Below, piece by piece: positions 1-10,126 of a DNA stretch of 64,000 nt. The stretch is from the NCBI GenBank assembly GCA_000827205.1, contig KN832562.1, forward strand, positions 753,557-817,556, read 5' to 3'. Positions within the stretch are counted from its first letter, which is position 1; every line of letters begins with the position of its first letter. The notes beneath the pieces were generated by a model. It was not told the DNA's origin. It did no database searches and saw only the letters and a list, made by a program, of their open reading frames with translations. This stretch comes from Plicaturopsis crispa FD-325 SS-3. Taxonomy: Eukaryota; Basidiomycota; Agaricomycetes; Amylocorticiales; Amylocorticiaceae. The translations under genes were made by a program, and so were the position numbers.

Positions 1-25
1 CAGTACAGACTCGCAGCTAGTTGAG

Positions 26-342
26 GACGAACTCCCTTCGACGAGGACAAAGAAGATGACGAGGACGATGGTGACGATGCTGGAGTACCCCTCAACATCG
101 TTCTTGAGGACACTCAAGCTGCCTCGGTGCATACTAGCCAGGCATCACTGGATGGATACCAGCGGGACGAGAACGGCAGACTGGTAATGTATAACTTATC
201 GGAGGTGTATTACGAGGGTGGCGAGGTGGAGGCTGATGACTTGGGAAGAGGTCAGGATGACGCTCCGGTGGTTGAAGAGGGCCATGGTGCTAAGAGGCGC
301 CGCACTGCAAATAAGCAGTACACCGAATTTTGGCGTCATTAG
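26..342 (+). CDS. C-terminal end of an unrecognised acidic protein (partial)
   Basis: The last exon of a gene that enters from the left edge. The open frame follows an in-frame stop at 22-24, so it must begin after a splice acceptor near position 25 or slightly later. It runs to a TAG at 340-342. The peptide opens with a dense Asp/Glu block, continues with a stretch reading GYQRDENGRLVMYNLSE, and ends with a basic KRRR patch followed by KQYTEFWRH. Acidic runs plus a basic tail suggest a nuclear or nucleolar protein; an RRP12-like ribosome-biogenesis factor was considered, but I cannot support it from this fragment. The gene ends about 350 bp before the EXO1 start, in the same direction. Confidence 0.45.
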
Positions 343-409
343 ACCGTTTTTCTCAGTTTTTCCCTACTACCTACAATAATGTCACTCCTTCACTTCACAG
401 ACCGAAATC

Positions 410-575
410 ACGCGTGACAGTCGCGCGAAATAGCTTCACTTCAGGTGTCCTTGGGACGCGTGACGAAGTTGTGGTCGTAATGGTACAGTATATGCAAACG
501 CTGTTCCCGCGACGCGTTCCAAGGTTCCAAGTCAGCCAGGGCCGGATGCCGAAAACGCGATCACGACCGACGCGT
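410..575 (+). promoter_or_regulatory. Cluster of four ACGCGT (MluI cell-cycle box) sites upstream of EXO1
   Basis: Exact ACGCGT hexamers lie at 410-415, 456-461, 512-517 and 570-575, between 121 and 286 bases before the EXO1 start codon. A given 6-mer is expected once in about 4 kb, so four within 166 bp is striking. In yeasts ACGCGT is the MCB element bound by MBF (an Mbp1/Swi6-type complex), which drives G1/S expression of replication and repair genes. That it works the same way here is inference from motif and target gene. Confidence 0.65.
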
Positions 576-695
576 TTGTATTGGTCCCGCCACACCGAAC
601 TCTTTCTAAGTTTCTTTCCCCGCTATTCTACTGCCGTTTTCTCTTCAACTTCCGTGGATGATACCTGCTCTCGAAAACGCGCCACCCTCCGCAGT

Positions 696-3370
696 ATGGG
701 TATCTCTGGTCTCCTGCCGCTCTTGAAATCGATACAACAGAACAAGCACCTCTCGGAGTTTTCTGGCCAAACGCTCGCGGTCGACGCCTACGTCTGGCTA
801 CATAGAGGTGTTTATACGTGTGCGACCGAGCTCGCCACGGGGAAGAAGACTCACAAGTGAGTGACACGTCTTCTGTGCGCGTACGAAGGGTGGCGAGGCG
901 AGGGGGGACGTGTAGCAAAATCGTCACACGGCGGGATGTCTCGTAGTGGTGCTTGGGTTGTGAGCCACCGCTAGGCACCGTATGCTCACAATAGGTGTGT
1001 AGGTATGTTGACTATGCGATGCACCGCGTGCGTCTCCTGCGACACCACAACATTCAACCGTATATTGTCTTCGACGGCGGCCCCCTCCCGGCGAAGAAGG
1101 GCACTGAGGTCGAACGCAAACAGAAGCGCGACGAGAACCTAGCGCGTGGGGACGCGCTAGCAGCTCAGGGAAAGCACTCGCAAGCACGAGAGTACTACGT
1201 CAAATGCATCGACGTTACCCCGCAAATGGCATTTCAGCTCATCAAGGTGTGATTTATTCTTCGCGTTGAGGGAAGTGTTGTCTAAGCGTGTTCAGGCCCT
1301 CCGTGCAGAGTCCGTCCCCTATGTCGTTGCCCCGTACGAAGCGGATGCGCAGCTCGCGTACCTCGAGCGCGTCGGCTTGGTCGATGGTATCATCACCGAG
1401 GACTCTGACCTCCTTGTTTTCGGCTGTCGTACGGTCCTCTTCAAGCTCGATGCTGTCTCCAGTACCATCACCGCTATATCGCGCGCCGATTTTGGTGCTG
1501 TCGCGTCTGGGGGCGTGTCGCTCGTGGGCTGGTCTGACGCGCAGTTCCGCGCAATGGCCATTCTCAGCGGCTGCGACTATCTCGCGAGTATTCCAGGTGT
1601 GGGCTTGAAGACTGCGTACGCATTGCTGCGCAAGTACAAGACTGTCGAGAATGCAGTGAAAGCTGTGAGGCTCGAGGGCAAGAAGCCAGTACCGAGCAAG
1701 TATTTGTCGCATTTTGCGCTCGCCGAGAAGGTGTTCCTTCACCAAAGGGTCTATGACCCTACGTCGGAAAAACTCGTGCATCTGACCGACCTGGAGGTTG
1801 GCGACACCGAGTTGGATCAAGAGCAGGATGCGTATGTCGGAAAGTAAGCCGTTTCGTGCCGTTTGAGTCTTGCAGTCGCTGAGCTATATTGTTGTAGGGA
1901 TATTGATCCGTCCATCGCAAAGATGGTTGCTGAGGGTAATGCCGACCCAGTAACATTATTGCCCATGGAGGACATCAACGTTCATTACGTTCCCAGAGCG
2001 GTCAAAGCTTTGCCATTCGCGTCGAAGGACAAGGGCAAGGGTAAAGCATCAAGCGCAGGCCTCCTGAACTTCTTCAGTGAGTTTGTATGGGCTTGTATAT
2101 GGGGATAGATTCTGAATTTGGGAAACAGCACCAAAGTCCAAGAAACCTCTCGCGCCCAAGGTCACGTCACAGCCCGTCAAGGCGACCATGGTTGTCGGGC
2201 GAGCCAGCGGAAAGCGTACATTGGCAGACGTCATGGACCACGACATCGCAGTCAAGAAGAAGAAACGCGAGGAGGCAGTATGTCAATCGGAGATGCAGTC
2301 TCGTTTCTTCGCCGGCTCCACCCCAAAAGCCGACCTCGTTCCATCAACACCTGTCGCAGGACCTTCACGCAACACTGATGACAAGGAAAATCTTCCTTTG
2401 TCCGAAGACGAGGACATTGCATTTGAGGCGCCGGATTTGGTGGCGCAAGAAGATGGCTATCTTTCCCCCTCGCCCTCGCGCCAGAGTGAAGCGCCCGATT
2501 TGTCCTCGCCGATACGCCCTGCACATATGCGACAATATGATCACACCGTCGACGACTTCGGTGCCGACGTTATCTCTAGTCCTATCAGTGGTAAAGGCCA
2601 CGCATTACGGCCGAATCGAAACCACACCGACGAACCCCTCGCGGATATCCTCCTGCGAAACTCACCCGACAAGAACGACGAGAACATCTTCTTAGGCCCT
2701 GACCTGCGTGAACTATTTGGCGATGACCCGACCAGTGACATCGATTCCTTTGACGAGGAAAAGGACGGACAGCCTGGCTCAACTACTCCGACACCCTCTC
2801 CCGTGACGCCCTTGGGCGCCAGTCAAGATGTCGGTGGCGCTATGGTGGTGGACGACGATCTGGGCTTCGACTTCGATGAAGGTGAAAAAGCGGCGGCCGA
2901 TGCTGTCGAGGCACGCAAGGACGTCGTCGCTAGTGGATGGTGGCATAAATGGGCGCGTAACACCACGCCCAGGGAGCGTGGCAGGAATACAGTACGCCTC
3001 ACTGGTCCGAAGTCGTTGCATATTCTCCTAACGGTTCTCTTTTCATTATGTAGGGCGTTCTGAGACGTCAAGATACGGCCATCACCCCGGCAGGTCGACA
3101 TTCTGCGCGTGATGTCCGGACAATGTCGTCCCAGCCACGATCCGAGCACAAGGCTCGACCGAAGGCTTCGTCTGCACGGAATAGTCTGGTCTTCAGTGAA
3201 GCGCCCAAAACAGTTCCCAAGTCCGCCCGCCGCCAGAACCGATCCATGGACGCCACAGACTCTGACGTGCTTGAGAGCGCTCAGAAGCGGCTTGCACCAT
3301 TTCGGTGTGTATTTTCTTTTTGGCATTCTTACCTCCATATTCTGAACCTCTTTATAGTTGCCGAGGGTAA
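696..3370 (+). CDS. EXO1: Exonuclease 1 (5'-3' exonuclease and flap endonuclease, FEN1/XPG family)
   Basis: The protein resects DNA ends and excises the nicked strand in mismatch repair. It starts MGISGLLPLLKSI, the conserved N-terminus, followed by the XPG-N block with FDGGPLPAKK, then YVVAPYEADAQLAYLE and the XPG-I block with TEDSDLLVFGC (metal-binding acidic residues), then GCDYLASIPGVGLKTA (helix-hairpin-helix). The acidic, low-complexity C-terminal half is typical of the family. Proposed exons are 696-856, 1003-1246, 1296-1843, 1898-2076, 2129-2991, 3054-3304 and 3358-3370, giving 752 residues with all phases matching. The third exon uses a TTCAG acceptor with a CTAAG branch site. The last exon carries only the final residues. 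A cluster of ACGCGT boxes precedes the gene. Function is clear; the very short last exon is the least certain part. Confidence 0.95.
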
Positions 3371-4442
3371 TCTCGTCCTTTCCTTCCTCGCCGTTTATAT
3401 CCGGCATCTGTTTGCAACTTGTTTTCGCTGTCCATTGCATCAACCGCCATCTGTATACTTATATCGCATCCTATCCTCAGTCCTGTACCAGCTTTGTTAT
3501 CCCTAATCCCTATCGCATCATCTTGTCCATTTTCAGACTTTGGAATGCCTGCTTGAAGACGGACCGGGATCCCTTCTGACACCATGTGTGCACGATCCAA
3601 GATGATCAGTCGCGATGGGGTACCAGCAACGGAGGCATATGTTCCTGAGGCCTCCACACGGAGGCATTTGCAACTTCGCGGACTTTGTGGGACCTATAAA
3701 TTCTTATTTTCTTCGGGTGCGCACATTCGCTGACTTGAAGAAGAATTTTAATATCTCTTCCTCGCGCTTACTTTTAGGTTTCAAAAGGGTGCGTTCAGGT
3801 AATCCGCCGTAGCGACGACATCATAGGTCTGGCACGTCTGGGTAGCTCTTTCGTTCCAATCCGCTGGTCTGTCTACAGAAAAATATGGCTAGTCCCCATG
3901 AAAAAAATGGTGCGATTTATTTGAACCAGACTTTTCCGTGCTTGCCTCACGACGGTCGCTGAATGCTCTTTGCCTTTATACTTTGTACTTTGACCAGACT
4001 TTAGCAAGCTGATCCGTCAAATATGCCGGTTCCCATCGGCGCTCGATTGGCAGATAAGCTCACCAAAAGCAGAAGGGCAACGCCAGTTCGGGAACTTGGT
4101 TGTTTTGCGTTCACGATTTGGTCTCGTGGGTCCATGATGATCCCGAGTCCGTACACGCCTTTTTCCTCGTGTTCTACCACCATGTCCACTCCTCATGGGT
4201 TCCTCGAACCCCCTTAAATCGCTTGCAACAGACGCCCCGAGTCGACGAACCCTCTTCTGCTAAACTTACGCCACAAGTGAGAAATTTTCACGCCGTGCGC
4301 CCGTTTTTCGTACGTCCCTTGAGACTGACTTGAGCGCTTATAGGTCTTTTCCACGCCAGTAGCTGCGCGGCGTGCGTCGTCTGCTTTTCTTACCGCGTAG
4401 AATGACGCTGATGACGCTGCTCTACGCCGATCTAGGACCTCA
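3371..4442. other. Intergenic region, EXO1 3' flank and C2H2-gene 5' flank
   Basis: About 1.07 kb without a recognised gene. A possible upstream exon ends at a GTGAG donor near 4279, with an acceptor near 4401 that would join in phase to codons just before the zinc-finger gene's ATG. No in-frame start codon for such an exon was found. A short upstream ORF begins at 4184. Confidence 0.4.
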
Positions 4443-6093
4443 ATGGACGTCTCTGTATATATTGCATCTGCGGAAGGGGCCGCTCAACCATCGCCTATGC
4501 ATGGAGTCCCCGCCGTGCATCACAGTCAATCTTGGTCGAATCCCCAGTTCACGCCATCTACATCTACATCCTCCGCGCGACCTTTCTATCCGAACAACAC
4601 ATATATCGACCAGAGTGGGACTTTTGGAGAGCGATTTGCGCCGCCATCGACGGCATCGCCTACTTATGCACGCCCCAATTTTCGCCCCACAAACATGGTC
4701 GGATACCCAGAATCATCGCAAAGGACGCGGCTCGACGATAATACCTCTATACCCGCCTACAACTCCATCGCCAGAAACTACTCTCCGTCATCGCAGCTTT
4801 CGAACGAGAACGCCCATGTCGGCACTTCTGGCGGTGGCGCGCACTATCGAGATTGCGCGACAGGTGTGGAATTGAAGGGTTTTGGGGGTATACGTAACGG
4901 GTCGTACACTTCAGACGCGACGTCCGCTCAGCCGGAATCCTTCCCATCCCACAAGTTCTATCCTAAGCCCTCGGAGGCTCCCAGATCGCCGCAAGTCAAT
5001 AGTGCCTCTTCCGCTCAAGGATCACCGACGTTCAATGCTCCCGGACACGGAGCATTCCCTCCAGCGATGTTCACTTTTCGTAGTCTCCCTACCCTTCAAT
5101 CTATCGATAACTACGATAGCCAGACGTTCCTCGCCTCACTGCACACCGCCGATCGCAATGTGGGCACCAGCGAAACCGAGGGCACGGAGTGGAGCCCCCA
5201 GTCTCCGCACACGCCACTTTCTTCCCACTCGGATGTCTACAAAGATTCTGACGTTCCGCGAACACGCAAGCGCACACATTCCCCTCTACTGGACTCAGAC
5301 AGAGATACCCTACATCGCTATACCCGCTCTACCATGCGCGAAGAATCGAGTCATCGCGGGGAGATGCAGGCGGATGTGCCCCCGAGGCGTCCAGCGAAGA
5401 AATCGAAAATGCACCAATGCGAAATATGCCAGAAGTGGTTTCCTCGGCCAAGTGGTCTTGCGACGCACATGAACTCGCATTCTGGCGCCAAACGTGCGCG
5501 CGCTCTTATCTTACTATGTACAGTCCAACTTACATTTTCCTATAGCGTTTCCTTGCCCCGTAACCAAGTGCAACAAGACTTTCGCCGTGCGCTCGAACTG
5601 CAAGCGGCACCTCCGGACGCACGGAATTATACCGCAGCCGTCCTCCTCCGCCTCTTCCACGCCTACGTCACGAAAGTTTAATGTCGACTTCGACAAGCCG
5701 GTGATATCCAACGTGCACGAGCCCGCATTCAAGATCCCCGAGAAACTGCGATGGGTTCCTCACAGCCTGTCGACGCGTTCGAACGTCGACTATCTGGAAT
5801 CGCCTTCCCCCTCTGGCTCCGAAGACGGTGACGGTGACGGACCGCTCTCACCCTGTCCCACGCTGCCCATTCCGTTGCCGCCCGTGGTGCGTTCGGCGGG
5901 CGTGTCCGATGATGAGGACGGATATGAAGAGAGGGACTCCTATTCAGACGCAGGGTCCCACCCGTATCATCCCACCCAGGTCAGTCACGTACGCTGCTTT
6001 AGGGTATCGTGTCCGTACTCATGCTCCTTTGTATAGTGGAAGTCGCTGCCTGGTCCGGCAGTCATGGCCCGCAGGACGACCGCAGCTGTCTAG
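4443..6093 (+). CDS. C2H2 zinc-finger protein with two C-terminal fingers (probable transcription factor)
   Basis: A predicted nuclear DNA-binding protein of about 513 residues. The first 320 residues are Ser/Pro/Thr-rich and of low complexity. A basic RRPAKKSK stretch then leads into two fingers: CEICQKWF...HMNSH (C-x2-C-x12-H-x3-H) and CPVTKCNKTF...HLRTH (C-x4-C-x12-H-x3-H). An intron (5494-5545) falls between the fingers and an AG-bounded intron (5980-6036) precedes the last 18 codons. The tail has an acidic patch and polyproline. The start is the first ATG after an in-frame stop at 4401. Similar two-finger factors are common in basidiomycetes but target genes cannot be read from sequence. 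The short helix between fingers resembles yeast stress-type factors, but I do not assign an orthologue. Confidence 0.85.
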
Positions 6094-6500
6094 CAAGCTC
6101 GTCCGTGTGTCCAGTGGGCCATCTTGATAGAACACGCGCATTCTTGACCATATCTTGATACCCTTGGCACAGGGTGTTGACACCACGGTAGTACCTATCT
6201 GATGAGGGGCCTGCTACAATTTAATCTTGTGTAATGATGGTGCGAATTGGCACCGTTTTGCTTTCGGTCCTTTGTGATTAACCACTATACCGATCCCACA
6301 CTACTTATTTGACCTACACATAATATGATTGCTCTCTTGGTTGGAGGCATCTGATGATCATGACTGCTGTTTAGTGCACACAAAAGGCATGTATTTTAGA
6401 CGTAGCGTGGAATGCGAACGACTAAGGTTTCACATTCTAGGATTTAGCTTTGAGGGGACCAGCATGTACACCGGTGGCCATTGACATTCATCGCCAGCCA
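6094..6500. other. Convergent 3' intergenic region
   Basis: About 400 bp between the tail-to-tail zinc-finger and PIG-P genes. I see no gene, only AT-richer sequence of the kind expected for 3' untranslated regions. Confidence 0.5.
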
Positions 6501-7115
6501 TCATGAACGCCCAGCTGTATTCAGTGGAGACGGGCCGGACTGCTGTCCACGACGCCCATATACCACACGATTGACCATCCCAATAGGAATGTCATACGAC
6601 TCCGGGATAGCGTCGGATCTTGCGTGCGCTAGGTATGGATTTTGCGCACCAGGGGGTGGGGTATGAGCTTTAGAATCTACGCAAGATCAAGCAGTGAGCA
6701 CCAGTCCGGGCCGTGCATGTGGGACAACAAGCTCACCAGTTACTGTACTGGGATCGGAGAACGGCGGTGTATCCGCAATAGCAAGTGCGAAATATGTGAA
6801 GTACGTCAGGAGGACGAGTAGCATCGCATATGAAGGAACGAGCAGTGCCCATTCGCTGTGTGGGGTCGTTGTTAAGCGCTGGGATAAAGGATGCGTCCAT
6901 ACGAAGACTCACCGGCTAGGGTACCATTCGACGCCTAACTTGACAATGCATTCATCCGGAAGCAAAGCCCATAGCAGAAATAGGACAAACAGCAGCGATG
7001 TCGACGTCCAAGCGACGAATCCGTAAAACTCTGGTGCTCGACTGCGGTGTTCTGTCGGTGGGAGAGGAGGGTACGGCGCCAACGGAGATACGGGCGACGT
7101 CGGCTCCTCTGGCAT
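6501..7115 (-). CDS. GPI N-acetylglucosaminyltransferase subunit P (PIG-P)
   Basis: A small ER membrane subunit of the complex that moves GlcNAc from UDP-GlcNAc to phosphatidylinositol, the first step of GPI-anchor synthesis. The PIG-P block is clear: EFYGFVAWTSTSLLFVLFLL (helix 1), then WALLPDECIVKLGVEWYPSR, then EWALLVPSYAMLLVLLTYF (helix 2), followed by the conserved D-rich NTADTPPFSDP-like loop (here AIADTPPFSDPSTVTDS) and, near the C-terminus, DIPIGMVNRVVYG. Exons are 7115-6913, 6855-6737 and 6676-6501; phases match and give 165 residues. It is transcribed away from the cyclo-ligase gene with 246 bp between start codons. The assignment is secure from the two-helix signature and the PIG-P-specific motifs at both ends. 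Confidence 0.9.
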
Positions 7116-7361
7116 AGCAATCCCAGGACGAAGACTGCGGTTTCTGAGGCTAAACGATGAAACACAGCTTTCCTAGGAGCAGGAGCATCTGGAAAACGGT
7201 CGACGGTCAAGGTGAAAGGCAAGGACGACTCGACGCCACACTGAAATGAATCGTGAACAGATTCTTCATAACCGGCGCGGTCCTCGTCTTCGTATTTCAT
7301 TCTACTTACTTTCTGCGCTTGTAACAGCTTACCTCTTTGTATTATTGCTATTCCACTCGAA
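7116..7361. promoter_or_regulatory. Divergent promoter of PIG-P and 5-formyl-THF cyclo-ligase
   Basis: The 246 bp between two head-to-head start codons (7115 minus strand, 7362 plus strand) must hold both promoters and both 5' untranslated regions. No clear TATA box or palindromic operator was seen. Confidence 0.6.
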
Positions 7362-8356
7362 ATGGCTGCCCTACACGGGACGATACGAGCCGACAAGAAA
7401 GCCCTGCGCAAGGCCATGGCAGCGAGCTTGCGACTGCTTCCCCAGTCCGCACTCGAGATACAATGTGCAAGGCATCTTGCCCAAATTTGATTCAAGTATA
7501 TCGGCAGTTGCTGAAAGCAAGCATATCCAGCACGCACAATCGCAGATCGTGTTCTCCGGTCCGCCGTGCTTAGACAATGCCGCTCCGTGAGCTGCTACCT
7601 AAGCATGCCTTCAGGAGAGGTAGGCACCACTTGGCTTGTCTCGGAAATTTTGCGCGCCGGTACGTTTTGCCAGTGCTCGTTATGGATCAGTCTCAGAGTG
7701 AAGTAACTGACGGTCGGACAATTGGGTGTCTCTTCTGTAGGTAAGACCGTCTTCATACCGAGGATAGACCAGACGACCGAGGGCCGCATGGAATTCCTTA
7801 AACTCTACGGCGAGGAGGATCTCCACACGCTGCCCAGCGGGGTGTGGGGCATCAGGGAACCAGATCAATTCTGGAAAGGCCACAGACGCCTGAACGGTAT
7901 GTCGCTTTCAGTAAAAGACGTCGAAGGACTGCGACTCTATCTCTGCACAGCACTCGATGTGGAATGCGAGGGCCTGGATCTCATTTTGGTGCCAGGTGAA
8001 AGACTTCCTCTGTGCAACGAGCTGTACACGTTTATCTTAGGCGAATCGATTTCACAGGCGTGGCTTTCGATAGATCGCTATCACGGCTTGGCCACGGGAA
8101 GGGCTACTACGATCGATTTATATCGTCGTATGCATCTTTCGCTGCAGAGCGTGGTCTCGTGCGACCATCGTTAGGTTGGTTTACAACATCCTCAGGTGTA
8201 CACATCGCTTGAGCCTAATTGTTTCTACCAATAGTCGCGTTGGTCTTAAGGGAACAGCTCCTCGATGCGGGAAAAGTGCCGATTGGGGATAACGACTGGA
8301 AGATGGACATGATAATCACTCCGGATGAGGACCTGGGAGATCCTCCACCAAACTAG
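7362..8356 (+). CDS. 5-formyltetrahydrofolate cyclo-ligase (methenyl-THF synthetase)
   Basis: It converts 5-formyl-THF with ATP into 5,10-methenyl-THF, returning stored folate to the one-carbon pool. The N-terminal helix reads KKALRKAMAASLRLLP, then SVSCYLSMPSGEV, KTVFIPRID, a LDLILVPG strand and the family signature RLGHGKGYYDRF; the end reads VPIGDNDWKMDMIITPDE, matching the conserved MD.I.TP tail. Six exons, 7362-7464, 7531-7659, 7741-7896, 7951-7995 (only 45 bp), 8058-8174 and 8235-8356, join in phase to 223 residues, the usual length for eukaryotic members. It shares a divergent promoter with PIG-P. A methionyl-tRNA formyltransferase further right in the window uses a folate of the same pool. 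Confidence 0.92.
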
Positions 8357-8497
8357 GGCTGATCTCATTTGGGCGAAGCCACTCGCTATGGATGGTACAG
8401 ACGGTGATGATATGTCTCAACACATGACACCGTCACGCTAGATTGCAATCATATCGGTTTCCGAGTTATACACTGGGTGCCTTGGCTACGTACCATC

Positions 8498-9813
8498 TCA
8501 TAGTTCTCCTGTTGTGGCGGTCCTTTGTCCCCAGGTTGGGAATTTGGCGACGAGATCACCCGCACAACTCTGAACGAAATTCATCTGCATCAGCGTACAC
8601 CGACGGTCAGAGAGTATCAGGTACTGACCCCGCTGTCTGACGCTGTGGGAATATGACTAAACGGTGTGTTCGACCCGAGGGGAGATAGCTAGGTCCTACA
8701 ATATAGGCGGTCAGACTACAACGTACGGCGGCGTAAACGAACGCAGTCATACCTAGCTGGGGGACCATCACAGCCCTCGATCCCGTATCAAAATTCCCCG
8801 GAGTGCCGTCTGCGTTAAGCAATTTGGTGGCTAATTGGGAGGTCACTACGATCTACATTGTCGACTCAGATGAATACACGACTACCCAGATTATACCTCG
8901 AGGAATAACTCACAGATAAGACGTGCGATGCGCAAGCCTTTGTAAACGTCTGCTTTATCCGTGCTAGCAAAGAATTTCGCGCCCCAGGGGTAAGAGTCTG
9001 CGAAGACTGAAACGGAAAGGATATAGAGTTGACGACGAGCAAGCCTGTCTTTCAAAAGCGGCGTAAACGTTAGTTGTAGCACTCTAATGAGAGTCGGATG
9101 ACAAACCCGCGGATGTGCACTAAGATATGCAGGCAACTTGTGCATGAATATCATAAGATCGGGAAGTGAGTGTACGTTTGCATGATGCACAAGCCGCTTG
9201 CATCTATCAGAGAATGGTGTGCCTAAGAGAGCGTGAGCTTGTGTTACAGCCAGATCACTTAAACTAACCGTTAAATATTTTGCAAATTGATGCAGGGCTA
9301 CTCATGTTCTGTGTGTCTGTCCATAATTGAGACTTTGAGAGACAACGCACAAGAAATAAAATAGACTACCTATGAACAAGACCTCCTCGTCGGCTTCTAC
9401 GAAAGATTTAACCAAATTCAGTGCTATCGCCTCCTTTGGTGTTCCAGGAGGTCCAGATATCTCGAGGATGTTTCCTCTAGTAAGGCCCCCGGATAGAAGT
9501 GCGTCAACTGGGCGGCATCGAGTTGCAAACTTATTTGATGTTACCACCAACGACGCTGCAGACTGCGTCATCGAGGGAGGCTTGGTTTTTTGCGACGCCG
9601 AAATGATCGCCTGCGTTGCAGAAACTGGGATGTTCAGATCTAAACATTCTTTGAGCAAAATAGAGCATTTCATATCGAAGCTGCTGTGCCACCTTTGGCC
9701 AGCATCTCAGCAGATGTCGCGGAGATGTCGCTAGTCGTCTCATATCCAGCTCTTGTAAGGGCAGAAAGCGTGGATTTCGGCAGAGAAAGCGAGGATATAG
9801 GTCTGTTAGACAT
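8498..9813 (-). CDS. RAD51-family recombinase paralogue with altered Walker motifs
   Basis: A RecA/RAD51-fold protein of about 318 residues. The N-terminus (SLSLPKSTLSALTRAGYETT) resembles the small DNA-binding helical domain of RAD51 paralogues. The core has VDALLSGGLTRGNILEISG, then the Walker A position reads GPPGTPKE (residues 106-113) instead of GxxxxGK[ST]. The Walker B strand reads GLLVVNSISFPF with Asn195 where Asp is usual. The following TSQLATKLLNADG block and the HRLVIFP strand are family-like. Exons: 9813-9693, 9648-9370, 9316-9269, 9222-9107, 9048-8914, 8852-8753, 8695-8625 and 8584-8498; the 9107/9048 junction has an alternative. Such paralogues load or stabilise RAD51 on single-stranded DNA. 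RAD51C/Rad57-like is the closest guess, but the group is uncertain. It diverges from the RRM gene. Confidence 0.82.
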
Positions 9814-10126
9814 GGCTTTTTTTCAGGATGGCTTAACGGTTAGCGCAGCTGGGCTTGAGTCTGTACGCGCTGTGTTCAAGTCTGTCGAGGAGAAAGGAAA
9901 TACACCCCGTGATCGTGTCGCGTCTACAAGCGCGTTCAAAGTCCGCTTAAGTACAAGTAGAGCGTGTTCAAGGTCCGCCAACGCCCGTCGTTTCTTGTTC
10001 CCGACCACCACCAGCTGCTTCTTGCTCTACATTTTCTTGGATTACCATTCCTTGCCATCGTTTACATTGCTTTCACAGAATCGCCGAAACTATTTCCTAC
10101 AAAACAATCAGTATATTCTCCCCAAA
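9814..10126. promoter_or_regulatory. Divergent promoter of the RAD51 paralogue and the RRM protein
   Basis: A 313 bp head-to-head interval. It lacks the exact ACGCGT boxes that mark the EXO1 promoter. A pyrimidine-rich stretch runs just before the plus-strand start, as is usual in fungal promoters. Confidence 0.5.

Noticed and set aside
330-860. A long plus-strand frame running into EXO1 exon 1 that could extend EXO1 upstream.
   Set aside because: EXO1 proteins start exactly at MGISGLLP; upstream codons include the MCB region and are not conserved-looking.
1249-1270. A 22 bp mini-intron between EXO1 exons 2 and 3.
   Set aside because: A normal 49 bp intron (1247-1295) with CTAAG branch and TTCAG acceptor fits phase and family alignment.
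4279-4401. An extra upstream exon for the C2H2 gene.
   Set aside because: Splice phase fits but no in-frame ATG is found, so the simpler start at 4443 was kept.
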